A stretch of 64,000 nt of DNA from the NCBI RefSeq assembly GCF_000196735.1, contig NC_014551.1, positions 3,095,001-3,159,000 on the forward strand, read 5' to 3'. Origin of the DNA: Bacillus amyloliquefaciens DSM 7 = ATCC 23350 (lineage in GTDB: Bacteria > Bacillota > Bacilli > Bacillales > Bacillaceae). Made by a program: the position numbers and the translations under genes. The notes beneath the pieces were generated by a model that did no database searches, was not told the origin of the DNA, and saw only the letters and a program-made list of their open reading frames with translations. Numbering within the stretch: position 1 is the stretch's first letter; each line of letters starts with the position of its first letter. Positions 44,183 through 52,956 of the stretch are shown piece by piece.

Positions 44183-47100
44183 TTACCTCACTCCATTATG
44201 AAATGCCGCCCGAGCATACCGATCAGCTGACACCTGGTCCACTTTTCGACCGTCCATATAGTTATTATTATCCTTTGCTAAAAGACGCGTTAACAACGTA
44301 ATCATGGCGTCCAGCTTCGTGTTGAGCGTTTCGTTCTGTTCTTTCAGCAGCTTTATTTCCTCGGCATTATCATTTTGAACAATCGTCTGCTGAGGCGCAG
44401 GGTTGTATCCGACCATTGCGCTGGCCTGGCTTAATACCTTATGCGCCTGGCTTCTCCTGAATTGCCGCAACGGCAGCAGCATTTCCCCTTTATGGACCTC
44501 AGCCATGTGGTCCTGCTTAATCAGACCGCCTGTGTCATATCCCACATAACGGCCGCCGCGCTTCATGGATTTCAGCCCGGGATGGTTTAAAATGCCCCCA
44601 TATCTGCTGTTGAGGTAATTGATTGACGCTAAAATCTGATGGACAGGATTTTTGATATTCCCATAGCCTTTTTCCTTGTGAGCATTGAAGGTGCTGGGAA
44701 TGAACTGCATTAAACCTTGAGACGGATGGCCGGCTTTCCAGTTTGAATCCCATCTATTTACGACGTTCGGATTCCCGCCTGATTCTTTCATCGCTATTGC
44801 TTCAAGAGCTCCTGCGAACTCTGAGCCCAGCCCTTTGATTTTTAGCGCCTGGGCAACCCACTTTTTAACGGCAGCCGTCCCGCCTTCACCAAAGTTGCTA
44901 GCATCGCCCATCTTGTCTTTAATAAAATCAACAAACTTGTTTTTGACAAATTTAAATGACCCTTTGACAAAATCCCCGGCAAAGCCCGCAAAATTAGGCA
45001 TCTTTAAGCCGAGTTTCTCAATAACCTTGTTAATGAGCTTTGATGGGTTACTGATATAGCTGAACACATCAAGCGCCAGGTCTTTCACTTTACTGGCGGC
45101 CGCCTTGGCGCCGTTCCAGACCGTTGACAAAATGCCTTGTTTTTTCTTTTTCTTTGTTCCGTTTGCGTAAGCAGGAATGCCGGACATAAATGCTTTTGTA
45201 TCAAGCGCTGATAAGACCTGAGTCCCTTTTGGCAAGTTCATGAGCGTATCTGTAGCTGGGCTTATCCCCATGTGTCCGGACGGTGTAAAGAATGCTTCTG
45301 GACCTGCATTTCTCCCCTTACCATCTCCCAGGATAGCCGGACCGCCTGGGTGCCCGCCTGTTCCATTGGCATATTGGGGAACATCCCATTTTGGTATTTT
45401 CGTATCAACACCGATCTTTCCAAGAATCCAGTTGATGCCCTGCTGGGTGAATCCGTTGATAATTTTACCGAAGCCCCGGAGCGTTCTGTTTCCAAAGGCT
45501 TTGATTCCGTCCCAGGCTTTACCTCCCATGCTCTTTATTCCATCGCCCATTTTTTTCGGCAGGGCCTTGGCGGCATCCACGATGTCCCAAAACTTTTTAG
45601 TGATACCTGATTTCATATCACTTACAAGCTTTAGGGCTTTGTCTTTCATGAAAGAAAACATTCCTCCGGCCTTTGAAGCTCCGTCTTTAAACAAGCTTTT
45701 AATCCAGCCCCACATTTTTGGGAATATTCCTTTCAGTCCAACACCTAACGCTTTAGCGCCGCTCAAAATCTTGCCAAAGAACATTAATTGAAGGCCGTTC
45801 CAGATCATTTTAATAGCGCCAGAAAAAATCTGCTTTATTCCTTCCCACATCTTACCGAAATCACCCGTCAATAAGCCGGCGAATACTTTAATAACGCCTT
45901 GAATGACGGAAATAGCGCCAGTTATTACGCCCTTTATGTTCCCCCATACAGAACTTATGATCGCGAGCACGGCCGGCATCACAAACTGAACCACCGACCA
46001 CACATTTTGAAGAGCTTGAGAGATAACCGTTCCGTTCTCTTTCCAAAACGTCCCCCATTGTGCTGATAGCTGGCCCACAAAAGACATAATTCCGCCAAGG
46101 GCCTGTTTAATAATGGGGCCTAACGCTCCAAAAACTTGGGATGCAATTGAGCCGAGAGTAGAAAAGACCGGCTGCATGGCTGACAGACCGTTTTTAACGT
46201 TGGTTATGATGGGCTGCGCCTGCTGTTTAAACCCTGAAAAAGCTGTCTTAATACTGTTAATGCCGTCAATGATAGATTGAACTGTTAAGACCGGGAAAAA
46301 GTCCATAAGCTTGTCAGCGCCCTTGGACGTATCACCGTTGAAAATATCCATAATCCCGGTAAATACTGTTTTCAAATGGCCGCCTGCGCTAGAAATGCTG
46401 TTCATGACCGGCTGCAGGCCCTTCATACCTGATTCCAGTCCGGACATGGCCGGCTCCAATACATCTAAAAGGCCGTTGCCGATCGGAAGAAGAGCAGATA
46501 AGGCGGAACGACCTATCTTTTTCAGCCGTGCCCCGAAGTTATCTTGGAGCGCTTTTCCCGCCTCTTTCGTTTTCCCGTTCACATCGCCAATCTTTCCATT
46601 GATGCCGCCAAGGGCGTACATCGCGTCAGCTTCAAGGTCTTCCCATTTCGTGCCGTACAAAGCAACCCCGATATTATTCGCCTTGACCTGGTTTTTCATC
46701 CCTTTCAGCTCACCCAAAACCGCGTTAGAAACGTCTTTAACCGTCCCTTTTCCTTTTAGGAATTGGCTCCACACTTTTTGAGTGCTGCCGGAAAGCTGCG
46801 CCATCGCTCCGGATGTCGAATCGGAGCCGTCTTTCACTCTGATCTGAAATTCTTTCATGACATCATTAATATAGTCGAGATTATAAACCCCTGCTTGGCT
46901 GCCCTTTGTTAAGAGCTGGAAGTATTCTTCCGCAGAAAAACCCATTTTGCCGAATAAGGGCGCGTACTCGCTCAGGTTGTCAAACATTTCATTTGAAAAG
47001 TTTAAGCCCTTTTGAGCGCCGTACGTCATCAAATCAAAAGCCTTTTGGCTCTCAACACCGAAGCCTTTCATGATATTGTTGCCGGCTCGGGTGACTTCAT

Positions 47101-47929
47101 TTACATCAGCGTCAAAGGTTTCTGAAAGAGTAATTGCCCCTTTGGTTACATCCTTTAAATCTTTTTCGCTGAGCCCCCTGATATTCTGGCGAACTTGTTT
47201 CAGGGCGTCTTTGACTACGTCCATATTTTCGCCGAAACCGTCTTTCCAGATGCTTGAGGCTGTTTGTGTCAGCGCTTTGGCTTCGTTCTTCGTCAGCCCC
47301 AATTGTGCCCGGAATTCCCCTTGGCTTTTCTGTGCGTCAAGCGCCATTTTGGTACCCATCGCCCCGACCGCTACTGTTAATCCGGTTACGGCTGCCACTC
47401 CTGCAGTCAGTGCCCCGACCAGGCCGACTTCAATAAAAGAAGAGAATTTCCCGACCTTGCCTTTTGCTGTCTCTGTTGCCTCTCCAATATCCTTCTGGCT
47501 GTCTGATAAGGAATCAGCGCTTTTCCCTGCTTCCCGCTGTGCCTGCTCAAGCTGCTCGTATTGCATTTGCGCGCGCCGAAGAGAGCCCTGTAAAGAATGA
47601 TAAGATTGAATCTGAGTATTAAGCCGCTGGGCGTATTTCTGCGCCTGTTCAGAGCCGTCGCCGTATTTCTCCACCTGTTTCTCATATGACTTACGGTATT
47701 CGTTGACGATCTTTTCTTGAATAGAAAGCTCATTTGACAAGCCTTCAACTTTTTTCTTGCTGGCCGTCAATTCGTCGCCCATCGCTTTGAATTCCTGAAC
47801 GGTCGCTTTTGTCGCAGTGCGGGCAACCTTTAGATTGTTTCTCAGGCCGGTAATTCCTTTGTTTACCCCTGCGTCATTCAGCGTCGTATTAATGACTAAA
47901 TTCCCTATCGGTCTGCCTTCTGTAGCCAC
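44183..47929 (-). CDS. Tail tape measure protein with lytic transglycosylase domain
   Basis: A 1248-residue tape measure that sets tail length. An N-terminal helical region is followed by the TP901-type core domain (about 190-480). Hydrophobic segments at about 560-750 may cross the membrane during injection. A C-terminal soluble lytic transglycosylase domain has EAIAMKESGGNPNVVNRW, GLMQFIPSTF and INYLNSRYGG. It starts at a GTG with AAAGGAGGTAAAAG upstream. Encoded after the frameshifted chaperone. Confidence 0.92.
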   Translation of the reverse strand: MATEGRPIGNLVINTTLNDAGVNKGITGLRNNLKVARTATKATVQEFKAMGDELTASKKKVEGLSNELSIQEKIVNEYRKSYEKQVEKYGDGSEQAQKYAQRLNTQIQSYHSLQGSLRRAQMQYEQLEQAQREAGKSADSLSDSQKDIGEATETAKGKVGKFSSFIEVGLVGALTAGVAAVTGLTVAVGAMGTKMALDAQKSQGEFRAQLGLTKNEAKALTQTASSIWKDGFGENMDVVKDALKQVRQNIRGLSEKDLKDVTKGAITLSETFDADVNEVTRAGNNIMKGFGVESQKAFDLMTYGAQKGLNFSNEMFDNLSEYAPLFGKMGFSAEEYFQLLTKGSQAGVYNLDYINDVMKEFQIRVKDGSDSTSGAMAQLSGSTQKVWSQFLKGKGTVKDVSNAVLGELKGMKNQVKANNIGVALYGTKWEDLEADAMYALGGINGKIGDVNGKTKEAGKALQDNFGARLKKIGRSALSALLPIGNGLLDVLEPAMSGLESGMKGLQPVMNSISSAGGHLKTVFTGIMDIFNGDTSKGADKLMDFFPVLTVQSIIDGINSIKTAFSGFKQQAQPIITNVKNGLSAMQPVFSTLGSIASQVFGALGPIIKQALGGIMSFVGQLSAQWGTFWKENGTVISQALQNVWSVVQFVMPAVLAIISSVWGNIKGVITGAISVIQGVIKVFAGLLTGDFGKMWEGIKQIFSGAIKMIWNGLQLMFFGKILSGAKALGVGLKGIFPKMWGWIKSLFKDGASKAGGMFSFMKDKALKLVSDMKSGITKKFWDIVDAAKALPKKMGDGIKSMGGKAWDGIKAFGNRTLRGFGKIINGFTQQGINWILGKIGVDTKIPKWDVPQYANGTGGHPGGPAILGDGKGRNAGPEAFFTPSGHMGISPATDTLMNLPKGTQVLSALDTKAFMSGIPAYANGTKKKKKQGILSTVWNGAKAAASKVKDLALDVFSYISNPSKLINKVIEKLGLKMPNFAGFAGDFVKGSFKFVKNKFVDFIKDKMGDASNFGEGGTAAVKKWVAQALKIKGLGSEFAGALEAIAMKESGGNPNVVNRWDSNWKAGHPSQGLMQFIPSTFNAHKEKGYGNIKNPVHQILASINYLNSRYGGILNHPGLKSMKRGGRYVGYDTGGLIKQDHMAEVHKGEMLLPLRQFRRSQAHKVLSQASAMVGYNPAPQQTIVQNDNAEEIKLLKEQNETLNTKLDAMITLLTRLLAKDNNNYMDGRKVDQVSADRYARAAFHNGVR

Positions 47930-47989
47930 CTTTTACCTCCTTTCTTTAGAAATTGACAAAACAAAAAGAGCATCTGATCAGATACCCTT

Positions 47990-48229
47990 CTACAAAGTCA
48001 CTCCGAAAATCTTATATGCCGGCACCAGCTTGTTTTCTTCCTCATGCTGATGATCGACAAGAGCAAAGAAACGGTTTATGTCCATTTCGTCTATTTCATG
48101 AAGCTTGTATCCATTTTTCATCAAATCAATGTACATTTCTTTCATTTTGTTAAAGTAATCCTGATAGCTCAGGGGCTTGCCCGTTACTTTTGAGCCGCCT
48201 CGGCCTTCTTCTTCAGTTGGGCCTTTTTT
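47990..48229 (-). other. -1 frameshift site and extension of the tail assembly chaperone
   Basis: In frame with the chaperone, codons AAA AAA AAG give the slippery heptamer A-AAA-AAG at 48229-48223. A shift to -1 opens 77 further codons to a TAG at 47990 (extension begins GPTEEEGRGGSKV and contains SYQDYFNKMKEMY), making a 185-residue product. The -1 frame has no stop before that. This is the gpG/gpGT arrangement. The site is seen in the sequence; its use is inferred. Confidence 0.8.
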
Positions 48230-48546
48230 TTATCTTTAACCATAACCTGATCCATAATATCTCTAAGCCAGTCAAATAATTCATCAGATTGAACACCGTC
48301 TAAAATATCATCAAAGGTAAATTGCCCTTTGAATATGTCCAAGACAAGAGTCATCATCTCATCCATTACATCACGCTCAGTCTTTCCGAATTCTTCGTCC
48401 GTTGCATCTGCGTGTATTTCTAAAGCTCTATACGTATATCTTGCTGTAACAAATGGCTGAATAAATGTTTTTTCTGGAACAGATACAATATCGCCGCTCT
48501 CATCTACTTCTGCAAGAGCATAGTCTTTCAATACCGCTTTAATCAT
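48184..48546 (-). CDS. Tail assembly chaperone, short form (gpG-like)
   Basis: A 120-residue helical, acidic protein that coats the tape measure during tail assembly. It has the typical 'TARYTYRALEIHADATDEEFG' region and ends in a Lys/Ala tail after the slippery site. The start is the ATG at 48546, 8 nt after AAGGTGG. The long, frameshifted form recruits the tail tube protein. Confidence 0.85.
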   Translation of the reverse strand: MIKAVLKDYALAEVDESGDIVSVPEKTFIQPFVTARYTYRALEIHADATDEEFGKTERDVMDEMMTLVLDIFKGQFTFDDILDGVQSDELFDWLRDIMDQVMVKDKKKAQLKKKAEAAQK

Positions 48547-48603
48547 GTAGAAAACCACCTTTTTATTTTTTAAAAAACAAAAGCAGCCGCACCGGGCTGC
48601 CTA

Positions 48604-49182
48604 TTATTTTCCTAGTTCTACTGTCTGGCCCTCTTCTGTTGGGTGCTCCAATTCATAAGCCAGCTTATAAAACTTGTCAAGTGAAAAACCTTCATTTTGG
48701 TCATAGCCAACAAGGAATACAAGACCGTCCTCTTTCCGTGGTAAAAACTGTCCTTCGATTGAGTCCGTTTGATAATCCACTTTATCTTCTTTTGTCTTAC
48801 CTTCTGCAGAAGGGATACCGAATTTACCTTTTAGCAGAGCATAATACACGTATCCTTTTTCATGATGTTTTTGCCGCCAAGTGATGCAAACATAAGGCGG
48901 TTCCAAATCCTTATGATATAATTCAATGCCAGAAACAACTGGAACGCCTAAAAGTGTTCTCTTCATTTCAGTTGTTAGATCTGCCAAATTTAATTCTAAT
49001 TTTGTTTCACTCACTCCTGAGCTCTTCACTGCGTATATACCGTCATCCGCATAAAGAGGTGTCAGTTCTGAAGAAACGTCCAATTTTGCCTCAATGGCTC
49101 CCGGCATCTTCATCCTGTTTTCTGCTTTTTCATTCTCATCAAGTACGCCGTACTGAATCCCGTCTAAACCTGTTCGCGCCAT
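48604..49182 (-). CDS. Major tail protein (phi13 family)
   Basis: A 192-residue tail tube protein of the phi13-type major tail family. The N-terminus MARTGLDGIQYGVLDENE and the core 'LYADDGIYAVKSSGVSETKLEL' region fit, and the DNA context is between tail completion genes and the chaperone. Forms stacked hexamers around the tape measure. Confidence 0.9.
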   Translation of the reverse strand: MARTGLDGIQYGVLDENEKAENRMKMPGAIEAKLDVSSELTPLYADDGIYAVKSSGVSETKLELNLADLTTEMKRTLLGVPVVSGIELYHKDLEPPYVCITWRQKHHEKGYVYYALLKGKFGIPSAEGKTKEDKVDYQTDSIEGQFLPRKEDGLVFLVGYDQNEGFSLDKFYKLAYELEHPTEEGQTVELGK

Positions 49183-49201
49183 TTACGTCACCTTTTTCTT
49201 T

Positions 49202-49594
49202 TTAAATTTGTTGTATGTCAATCATTTTTGTTGCTCTGTATCTCCGGGCATATCGGTAAAGTGCAATATCCGGGTCCCGGTCAAATGCAGAGGCATATTG
49301 TTGGAAGTCGTTTTTTGCCATAAGATCATCAATGATGGGCTGAATCTGATGCGCTTCCTTGAGCGTTTTCGTCCATAAATCTATTTGAATATCAACCTCA
49401 AATGTCAATGCTGCGTCATCGGCATAATCTTTTCTGTGGCTCTCAAGCTCATTTATTCGAATCATCGGGGCCTTTTCTGTATCCTGATCGGCTTCCGGGA
49501 CAAAGACCAAAAATATACGGCCGGGGTCCACAAAGGAAGAAAGGACTTCATTTTCACTCAGAATCATTTCAACTTCCTGAATTGGCAGCATCAT
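49202..49594 (-). CDS. Tail terminator/completion protein
   Basis: A 130-residue protein in the usual tail completion position, resembling DUF806-type phage proteins. The segment TFEVDIQIDLWTKTLKEAHQI is similar to the gp17/gpU-like tail terminators. It overlaps the upstream gene by 4 nt (ATGA). Confidence 0.72.
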   Translation of the reverse strand: MMLPIQEVEMILSENEVLSSFVDPGRIFLVFVPEADQDTEKAPMIRINELESHRKDYADDAALTFEVDIQIDLWTKTLKEAHQIQPIIDDLMAKNDFQQYASAFDRDPDIALYRYARRYRATKMIDIQQI

Positions 49595-49980
49595 AATCCC
49601 AGCTCCCTTCTATAAACTTCCTGCACTTTCTGCAGCACCGCGGCCGTGTACTCGTTTACCGTCCTCTCCACAAAGTGCTGAGGTCGCTGTTTGATTGTCC
49701 CGAAGTTTGAAAAGTGCAGCCTTGCCGCTGTTTCCTTTCCGTATCCCACATTTGAATAGATTTCTCCGTCTTCTCTTGGCTTCAAATAAACGACATTGTC
49801 CTTCATGTGCGTTTTGTGAGGGTCCTGATCGCCTCGGCCCCGGGGTGTATTTTTTTCTAATCCAGCAGCGTATATTTGCGCTCCTGCACTGACCGCCGAC
49901 TTAGCAGCACGAACATTTTTTCGAGCCAGCTTGTTCAGCTCTTTTTCTATGTTTTTTATCCCGTCATTTTCTCGGGCCAT
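49591..49980 (-). CDS. HK97 gp10-type tail component
   Basis: A 129-residue head-to-tail joining protein of the HK97 gp10/neck family. The N-terminal helix IKNIEKELNKLARKNVRAAK and the 'GYGKETAARLHFSNFGT' strand followed by QHFVERTV are typical of the family. ATGA overlap with its upstream gene. Confidence 0.85.
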   Translation of the reverse strand: MARENDGIKNIEKELNKLARKNVRAAKSAVSAGAQIYAAGLEKNTPRGRGDQDPHKTHMKDNVVYLKPREDGEIYSNVGYGKETAARLHFSNFGTIKQRPQHFVERTVNEYTAAVLQKVQEVYRRELGL

Positions 49981-50306
49981 CAGCTCACCTTCTCCGCAAG
50001 AACATTTATCAGGTCTTTATCCTGAGAGTTTGGGAGAATGTCTTTGATCTCGTAAAGGGTTTCATCATGCAGAATGTGCATGCTGTTCGTAACTGTCTTA
50101 ACCTGCTGATAGCGAATGATGAATGTAATACTGTTTTCTAAAAAGGTGCCAGCTGTTGAAAGCTTCTCCCTTAATTTCTGATCTCTGATCTCCGCCCAGC
50201 AAGAAAACAAAGGATCATTCACCACAATGTTTTCTCGGCTTTCCGGGTCCTTCTGATTCTTTCGAGTCACAAAAGTGATACGGGTATTGAGCCGGCTAAA
50301 CTGCAT
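49980..50306 (-). CDS. Head-tail adaptor (head closure protein)
   Basis: A 108-residue SPP1 gp16-like head closure protein. It has the beta-barrel signature FSRLNTRITFVTR at the N-terminus, FSCWAEIRDQ, and YEIKDI near the C-terminus. Overlaps both neighbours, fitting a compact structural operon. Confidence 0.85.
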   Translation of the reverse strand: MQFSRLNTRITFVTRKNQKDPESRENIVVNDPLFSCWAEIRDQKLREKLSTAGTFLENSITFIIRYQQVKTVTNSMHILHDETLYEIKDILPNSQDKDLINVLAEKVS

Positions 50307-50589
50307 CTGTGTAAGCTCCTCTGAATTGTTGGATAATGTTTGTTACGCCGAACGGTATTTCTTGTAGTGCTTTGTCCATTGAGGACACCCGCTGCTCATA
50401 CCAGGCACCTACAAGGAATTTAACGGCCATGTTAAACCTGGGGTTGTTTTCAAAAAATGCATCCCGGTTTGGCGAAAGTGTGACAGCATCCTTGATATAA
50501 TCTTCTGCCGACCCTTTCAGCTCCATGATCCAGTCATCGTCAAAATTATGATCTATTCGCAACGCGTGCTTTATTTCTTCGAGCGTCAT
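50296..50589 (-). CDS. Head-tail connector (gp6/gp15-like)
   Basis: A 97-residue helical connector of the Phage_connect_1 family: TLEEIKHALRIDHNFDDDW and AVKFLVGAWYEQR are the family motifs. The start is the ATG at 50589, 7 nt after AAGGAG; the longer frame from 50610 includes the ribosome site. Ring protein that attaches to the portal. Confidence 0.85.
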   Translation of the reverse strand: MTLEEIKHALRIDHNFDDDWIMELKGSAEDYIKDAVTLSPNRDAFFENNPRFNMAVKFLVGAWYEQRVSSMDKALQEIPFGVTNIIQQFRGAYTDAV

Positions 50590-50640
50590 CCCATCACTCC
50601 TTACATACAAAAAGGAGCGCCGGAGCGCCCCTTCACGTCA

Positions 50641-51081
50641 TTATTCTGTTGGTGTTTCTTTCAATTCATCAATTTGTTTTTGCAGGCCGGTTAAGATGTC
50701 TTTGACCTCGCTGTTCAGATGCTCCAGCATAATACTGCCTGTGCCGACATTCTTGCTTCGAACTGATTTTTCACCGAGCATTTCATTTACAATGCTGCCC
50801 GGTTCAATAACTGCCGGGTCGCCTTTTTCACCTTTTGGGCCTGGTTCGCCCGGTTCGCCTTTTTCGCCTTGTGGACCTGGTTCGCCTGGCTCACCTTGAG
50901 GGCCGGGTTCACCTTGAGGACCTTGTTTCCCTTGAGGGCCGGGTTCACCTTGAAGACCTTTTACATAGAGAGGATTTTTTTCGCTGTTATCCGCGATAGA
51001 AACATCTGTGATTGGCTCCCCTGAACCGTTGTCCCTTGCTGATGTTTTCGCTCCGTTACTTTCATTTAAAAACTCTGCCAT
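50641..51081 (-). CDS. Collagen-like protein, probable head fibre
   Basis: A 146-residue protein with 16 perfect Gly-X-Y triplets at about residues 42-90, rich in GEP and GPQ. An N-terminal domain of about 40 residues and a C-terminal helix (SEVKDILTGLQKQIDELKE) flank them. Homotrimer formation is expected. The position between capsid and connector genes suggests a capsid-surface fibre rather than tail fibre. AAAGGA precedes the ATG at 51081. No capsid-binding domain was recognised. Confidence 0.85.
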   Translation of the reverse strand: MAEFLNESNGAKTSARDNGSGEPITDVSIADNSEKNPLYVKGLQGEPGPQGKQGPQGEPGPQGEPGEPGPQGEKGEPGEPGPKGEKGDPAVIEPGSIVNEMLGEKSVRSKNVGTGSIMLEHLNSEVKDILTGLQKQIDELKETPTE

Positions 51082-51108
51082 GTTCAATCATCCTTTTCTA
51101 TTATTATT

Positions 51109-52308
51109 TTATTTCCCTAAATCTTTACTTGTATCGTTTGGCTGCTCCGCGCCCGTATCAATGGTCACAAAATAGCCGGCTTTTTCATCAGCTTTTTTAA
51201 CGTCGAAACGAACAGCAAGAGAGAGGACTTGTCCATAAACTTCATTTTCCACCCACTTGGCCGTGGCATCTACACGGTTTGCAAAGAACGCAGCTTTTTT
51301 CAAATCGCCGATAAACATAACCGCATCGCCGGATTTTTCACCTAAAACAGTATCGTCCACAACATTGACCTTGCTGCCCAGCAACACTTTCCCTGTTTCT
51401 GTGGAAATATCTTGCCGTAAAATGTACTGCCCGTTTTTATCCTTCAGGGTATCCAGGGATTGAAATGCGGAAGAAGTAGCGACAATGTCCCGGTTATACG
51501 CCTGCATCAGATCGACGTTCAGAATGTGTTTAATGTCATCTGTTCCCTTTACCGTTTTAGCCGGGAAAGAGCGCAAGACTTCGGCCACTTTTGTATTTTT
51601 CGTAATCCGTTTTACCTGCTGCAGGTGGTTGGCCACAATCGCGGACAGGTCTACCCCGGAATCGTCAATAGCTTCTTGAGAGATTGGCAGTTGACCGCGG
51701 TAAGTCTCTACCGCCCAAGCCACTTTATTAAACTTCGGCTTCGCTAATTCTGGGTTCTTTTCCAGTTCAGCGACTGATACAAGACCTGTGTCTGCGTTAG
51801 CAAGAACGGGATACGTGCCGGACGCCGTTGTCACATTTACGTTATTTACAATGGCGGCCAAATCGACAACATTTTCAGGCTCTTGCTGTGGCTTGGTAAT
51901 TACATCAATCGGGATAATTGCCTCCACCCCGTTTGATTTTAAGCCGTCGCGCTTTTCCCCTTTTGATCGGAGAAATTCTTCAAAAGCTCTTACCTCTTCC
52001 TGCTTCCCCGGTTTGATGATTGTACGGAAGCCGCCATGCATTGATCTTTTCTCCTCGTCGTCCTCTTCTTTACCGTCAGCCGGCGTAGGTTCTTCCGGAT
52101 TCATTCCGGCAATCTCTTCATATTCTGCAAGCTTTTTCTTGAGAGCGTCGAGCTCTTCTTTCAAAGTGGAAATTTCACCTTTCAAAGCTGTAGCTTCGTC
52201 CAGCTTGTCTTCTTCGGCCCGCTTCTGCGCCTCTGTGATTTTTGTATTCACCGCCGTTTGTTTTTGAGTAATCTGCGATCTCAATTCCTTAATTTTTTCA
52301 GATAGCAT
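51109..52308 (-). CDS. Major capsid protein (HK97 family)
   Basis: A 399-residue HK97-fold capsid protein. The first 120 residues form a coiled-coil scaffold (delta) domain (KIKELRSQITQKQTAV and EISTLKEELDALKKKLAEYEE) removed by the adjacent protease. The E-loop and P-domain include ANADTGLVSVAELEKNPELA and PISQEAIDDSGVDL. AAAAGGAG precedes the ATG at 52308. The cross-linking Lys/Asn pair cannot be judged by eye. Confidence 0.93.
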   Translation of the reverse strand: MLSEKIKELRSQITQKQTAVNTKITEAQKRAEEDKLDEATALKGEISTLKEELDALKKKLAEYEEIAGMNPEEPTPADGKEEDDEEKRSMHGGFRTIIKPGKQEEVRAFEEFLRSKGEKRDGLKSNGVEAIIPIDVITKPQQEPENVVDLAAIVNNVNVTTASGTYPVLANADTGLVSVAELEKNPELAKPKFNKVAWAVETYRGQLPISQEAIDDSGVDLSAIVANHLQQVKRITKNTKVAEVLRSFPAKTVKGTDDIKHILNVDLMQAYNRDIVATSSAFQSLDTLKDKNGQYILRQDISTETGKVLLGSKVNVVDDTVLGEKSGDAVMFIGDLKKAAFFANRVDATAKWVENEVYGQVLSLAVRFDVKKADEKAGYFVTIDTGAEQPNDTSKDLGK

Positions 52309-52356
52309 GTGTTTTCTCCTTTTCAAATAAAATAAGCACCCGATTTTCGAGTGCTT

Positions 52357-52956
52357 TTACAATCCCAGTTTTATTAAATCCAGCTGTAACAGCAGCTTTT
52401 CTTTTTGCGGATTCAGGTTTCTTTGTTCGTACTGCTTTAAGTTCCGTTGAGCGATCGTCACATCGGTGTCTTCATAAGCTGGATACGTAACCACTGATAC
52501 ATCTGTCAGCTTTGAAATGTTTCTCAGGCTTCGTAACGGCAGCCCCGTTTCTTGGTCACGGGTAAAGCTGTCACCGTTTTTCCCAAGCAAAAAGCCGAAA
52601 GAACAGTTTGAGATATTGCCGACGCGTAGATTTTCGTATAAATCCGTGGCGTACTGAGTATTCGGTAAAGTGACATCAAATCTTAGGCCGATGTCATCGA
52701 CCTCAAGCTTAAGCGTGCCGGCAGACGTGCGGCCGAGAATCTTAGATGGATCATGGTCAATTAAAGCTCGTACATCGCTCATATCTGTTTGGTCAAGAGC
52801 CCGTTTATCAATCATTTCAATGAATCCACCCAGGTTATGGCTGCGGGTTCCAAACTTGAGTGCATACCCGCTAATCACCTTCGGCCCATCATCGCTTGAA
52901 TGGGCTTTTAATGCCCCTTCCTGCGACGTTCTGATTTCCACTTCCTTAGACATTCC
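52357..52956 (-). CDS. HK97-family prohead protease
   Basis: A 199-residue U35/U9-type serine protease that matures the capsid. The core GYALKFGTRSHNLGGFIEMIDKRAL and the catalytic-His region ALIDHDPSKILGRT are present. A Ser in SNCSFGF follows. The start is the ATG at 52956, after AAGGAGGTGAGGGGA; it overlaps the portal gene by 11 nt. Confidence 0.9.
   Translation of the reverse strand, partial: GMSKEVEIRTSQEGALKAHSSDDGPKVISGYALKFGTRSHNLGGFIEMIDKRALDQTDMSDVRALIDHDPSKILGRTSAGTLKLEVDDIGLRFDVTLPNTQYATDLYENLRVGNISNCSFGFLLGKNGDSFTRDQETGLPLRSLRNISKLTDVSVVTYPAYEDTDVTIAQRNLKQYEQRNLNPQKEKLLLQLDLIKLGL

Noticed and set aside
45240..45791. 183-codon plus-strand open frame inside the tape measure gene
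   Set aside because: Opposite strand of a confident phage gene, Pro/Ser-rich shadow composition, no ribosome site.
50820..50960. Tandem-like DNA repeat
   Set aside because: It is explained by the Gly-X-Y triplets of the collagen-like coding sequence.
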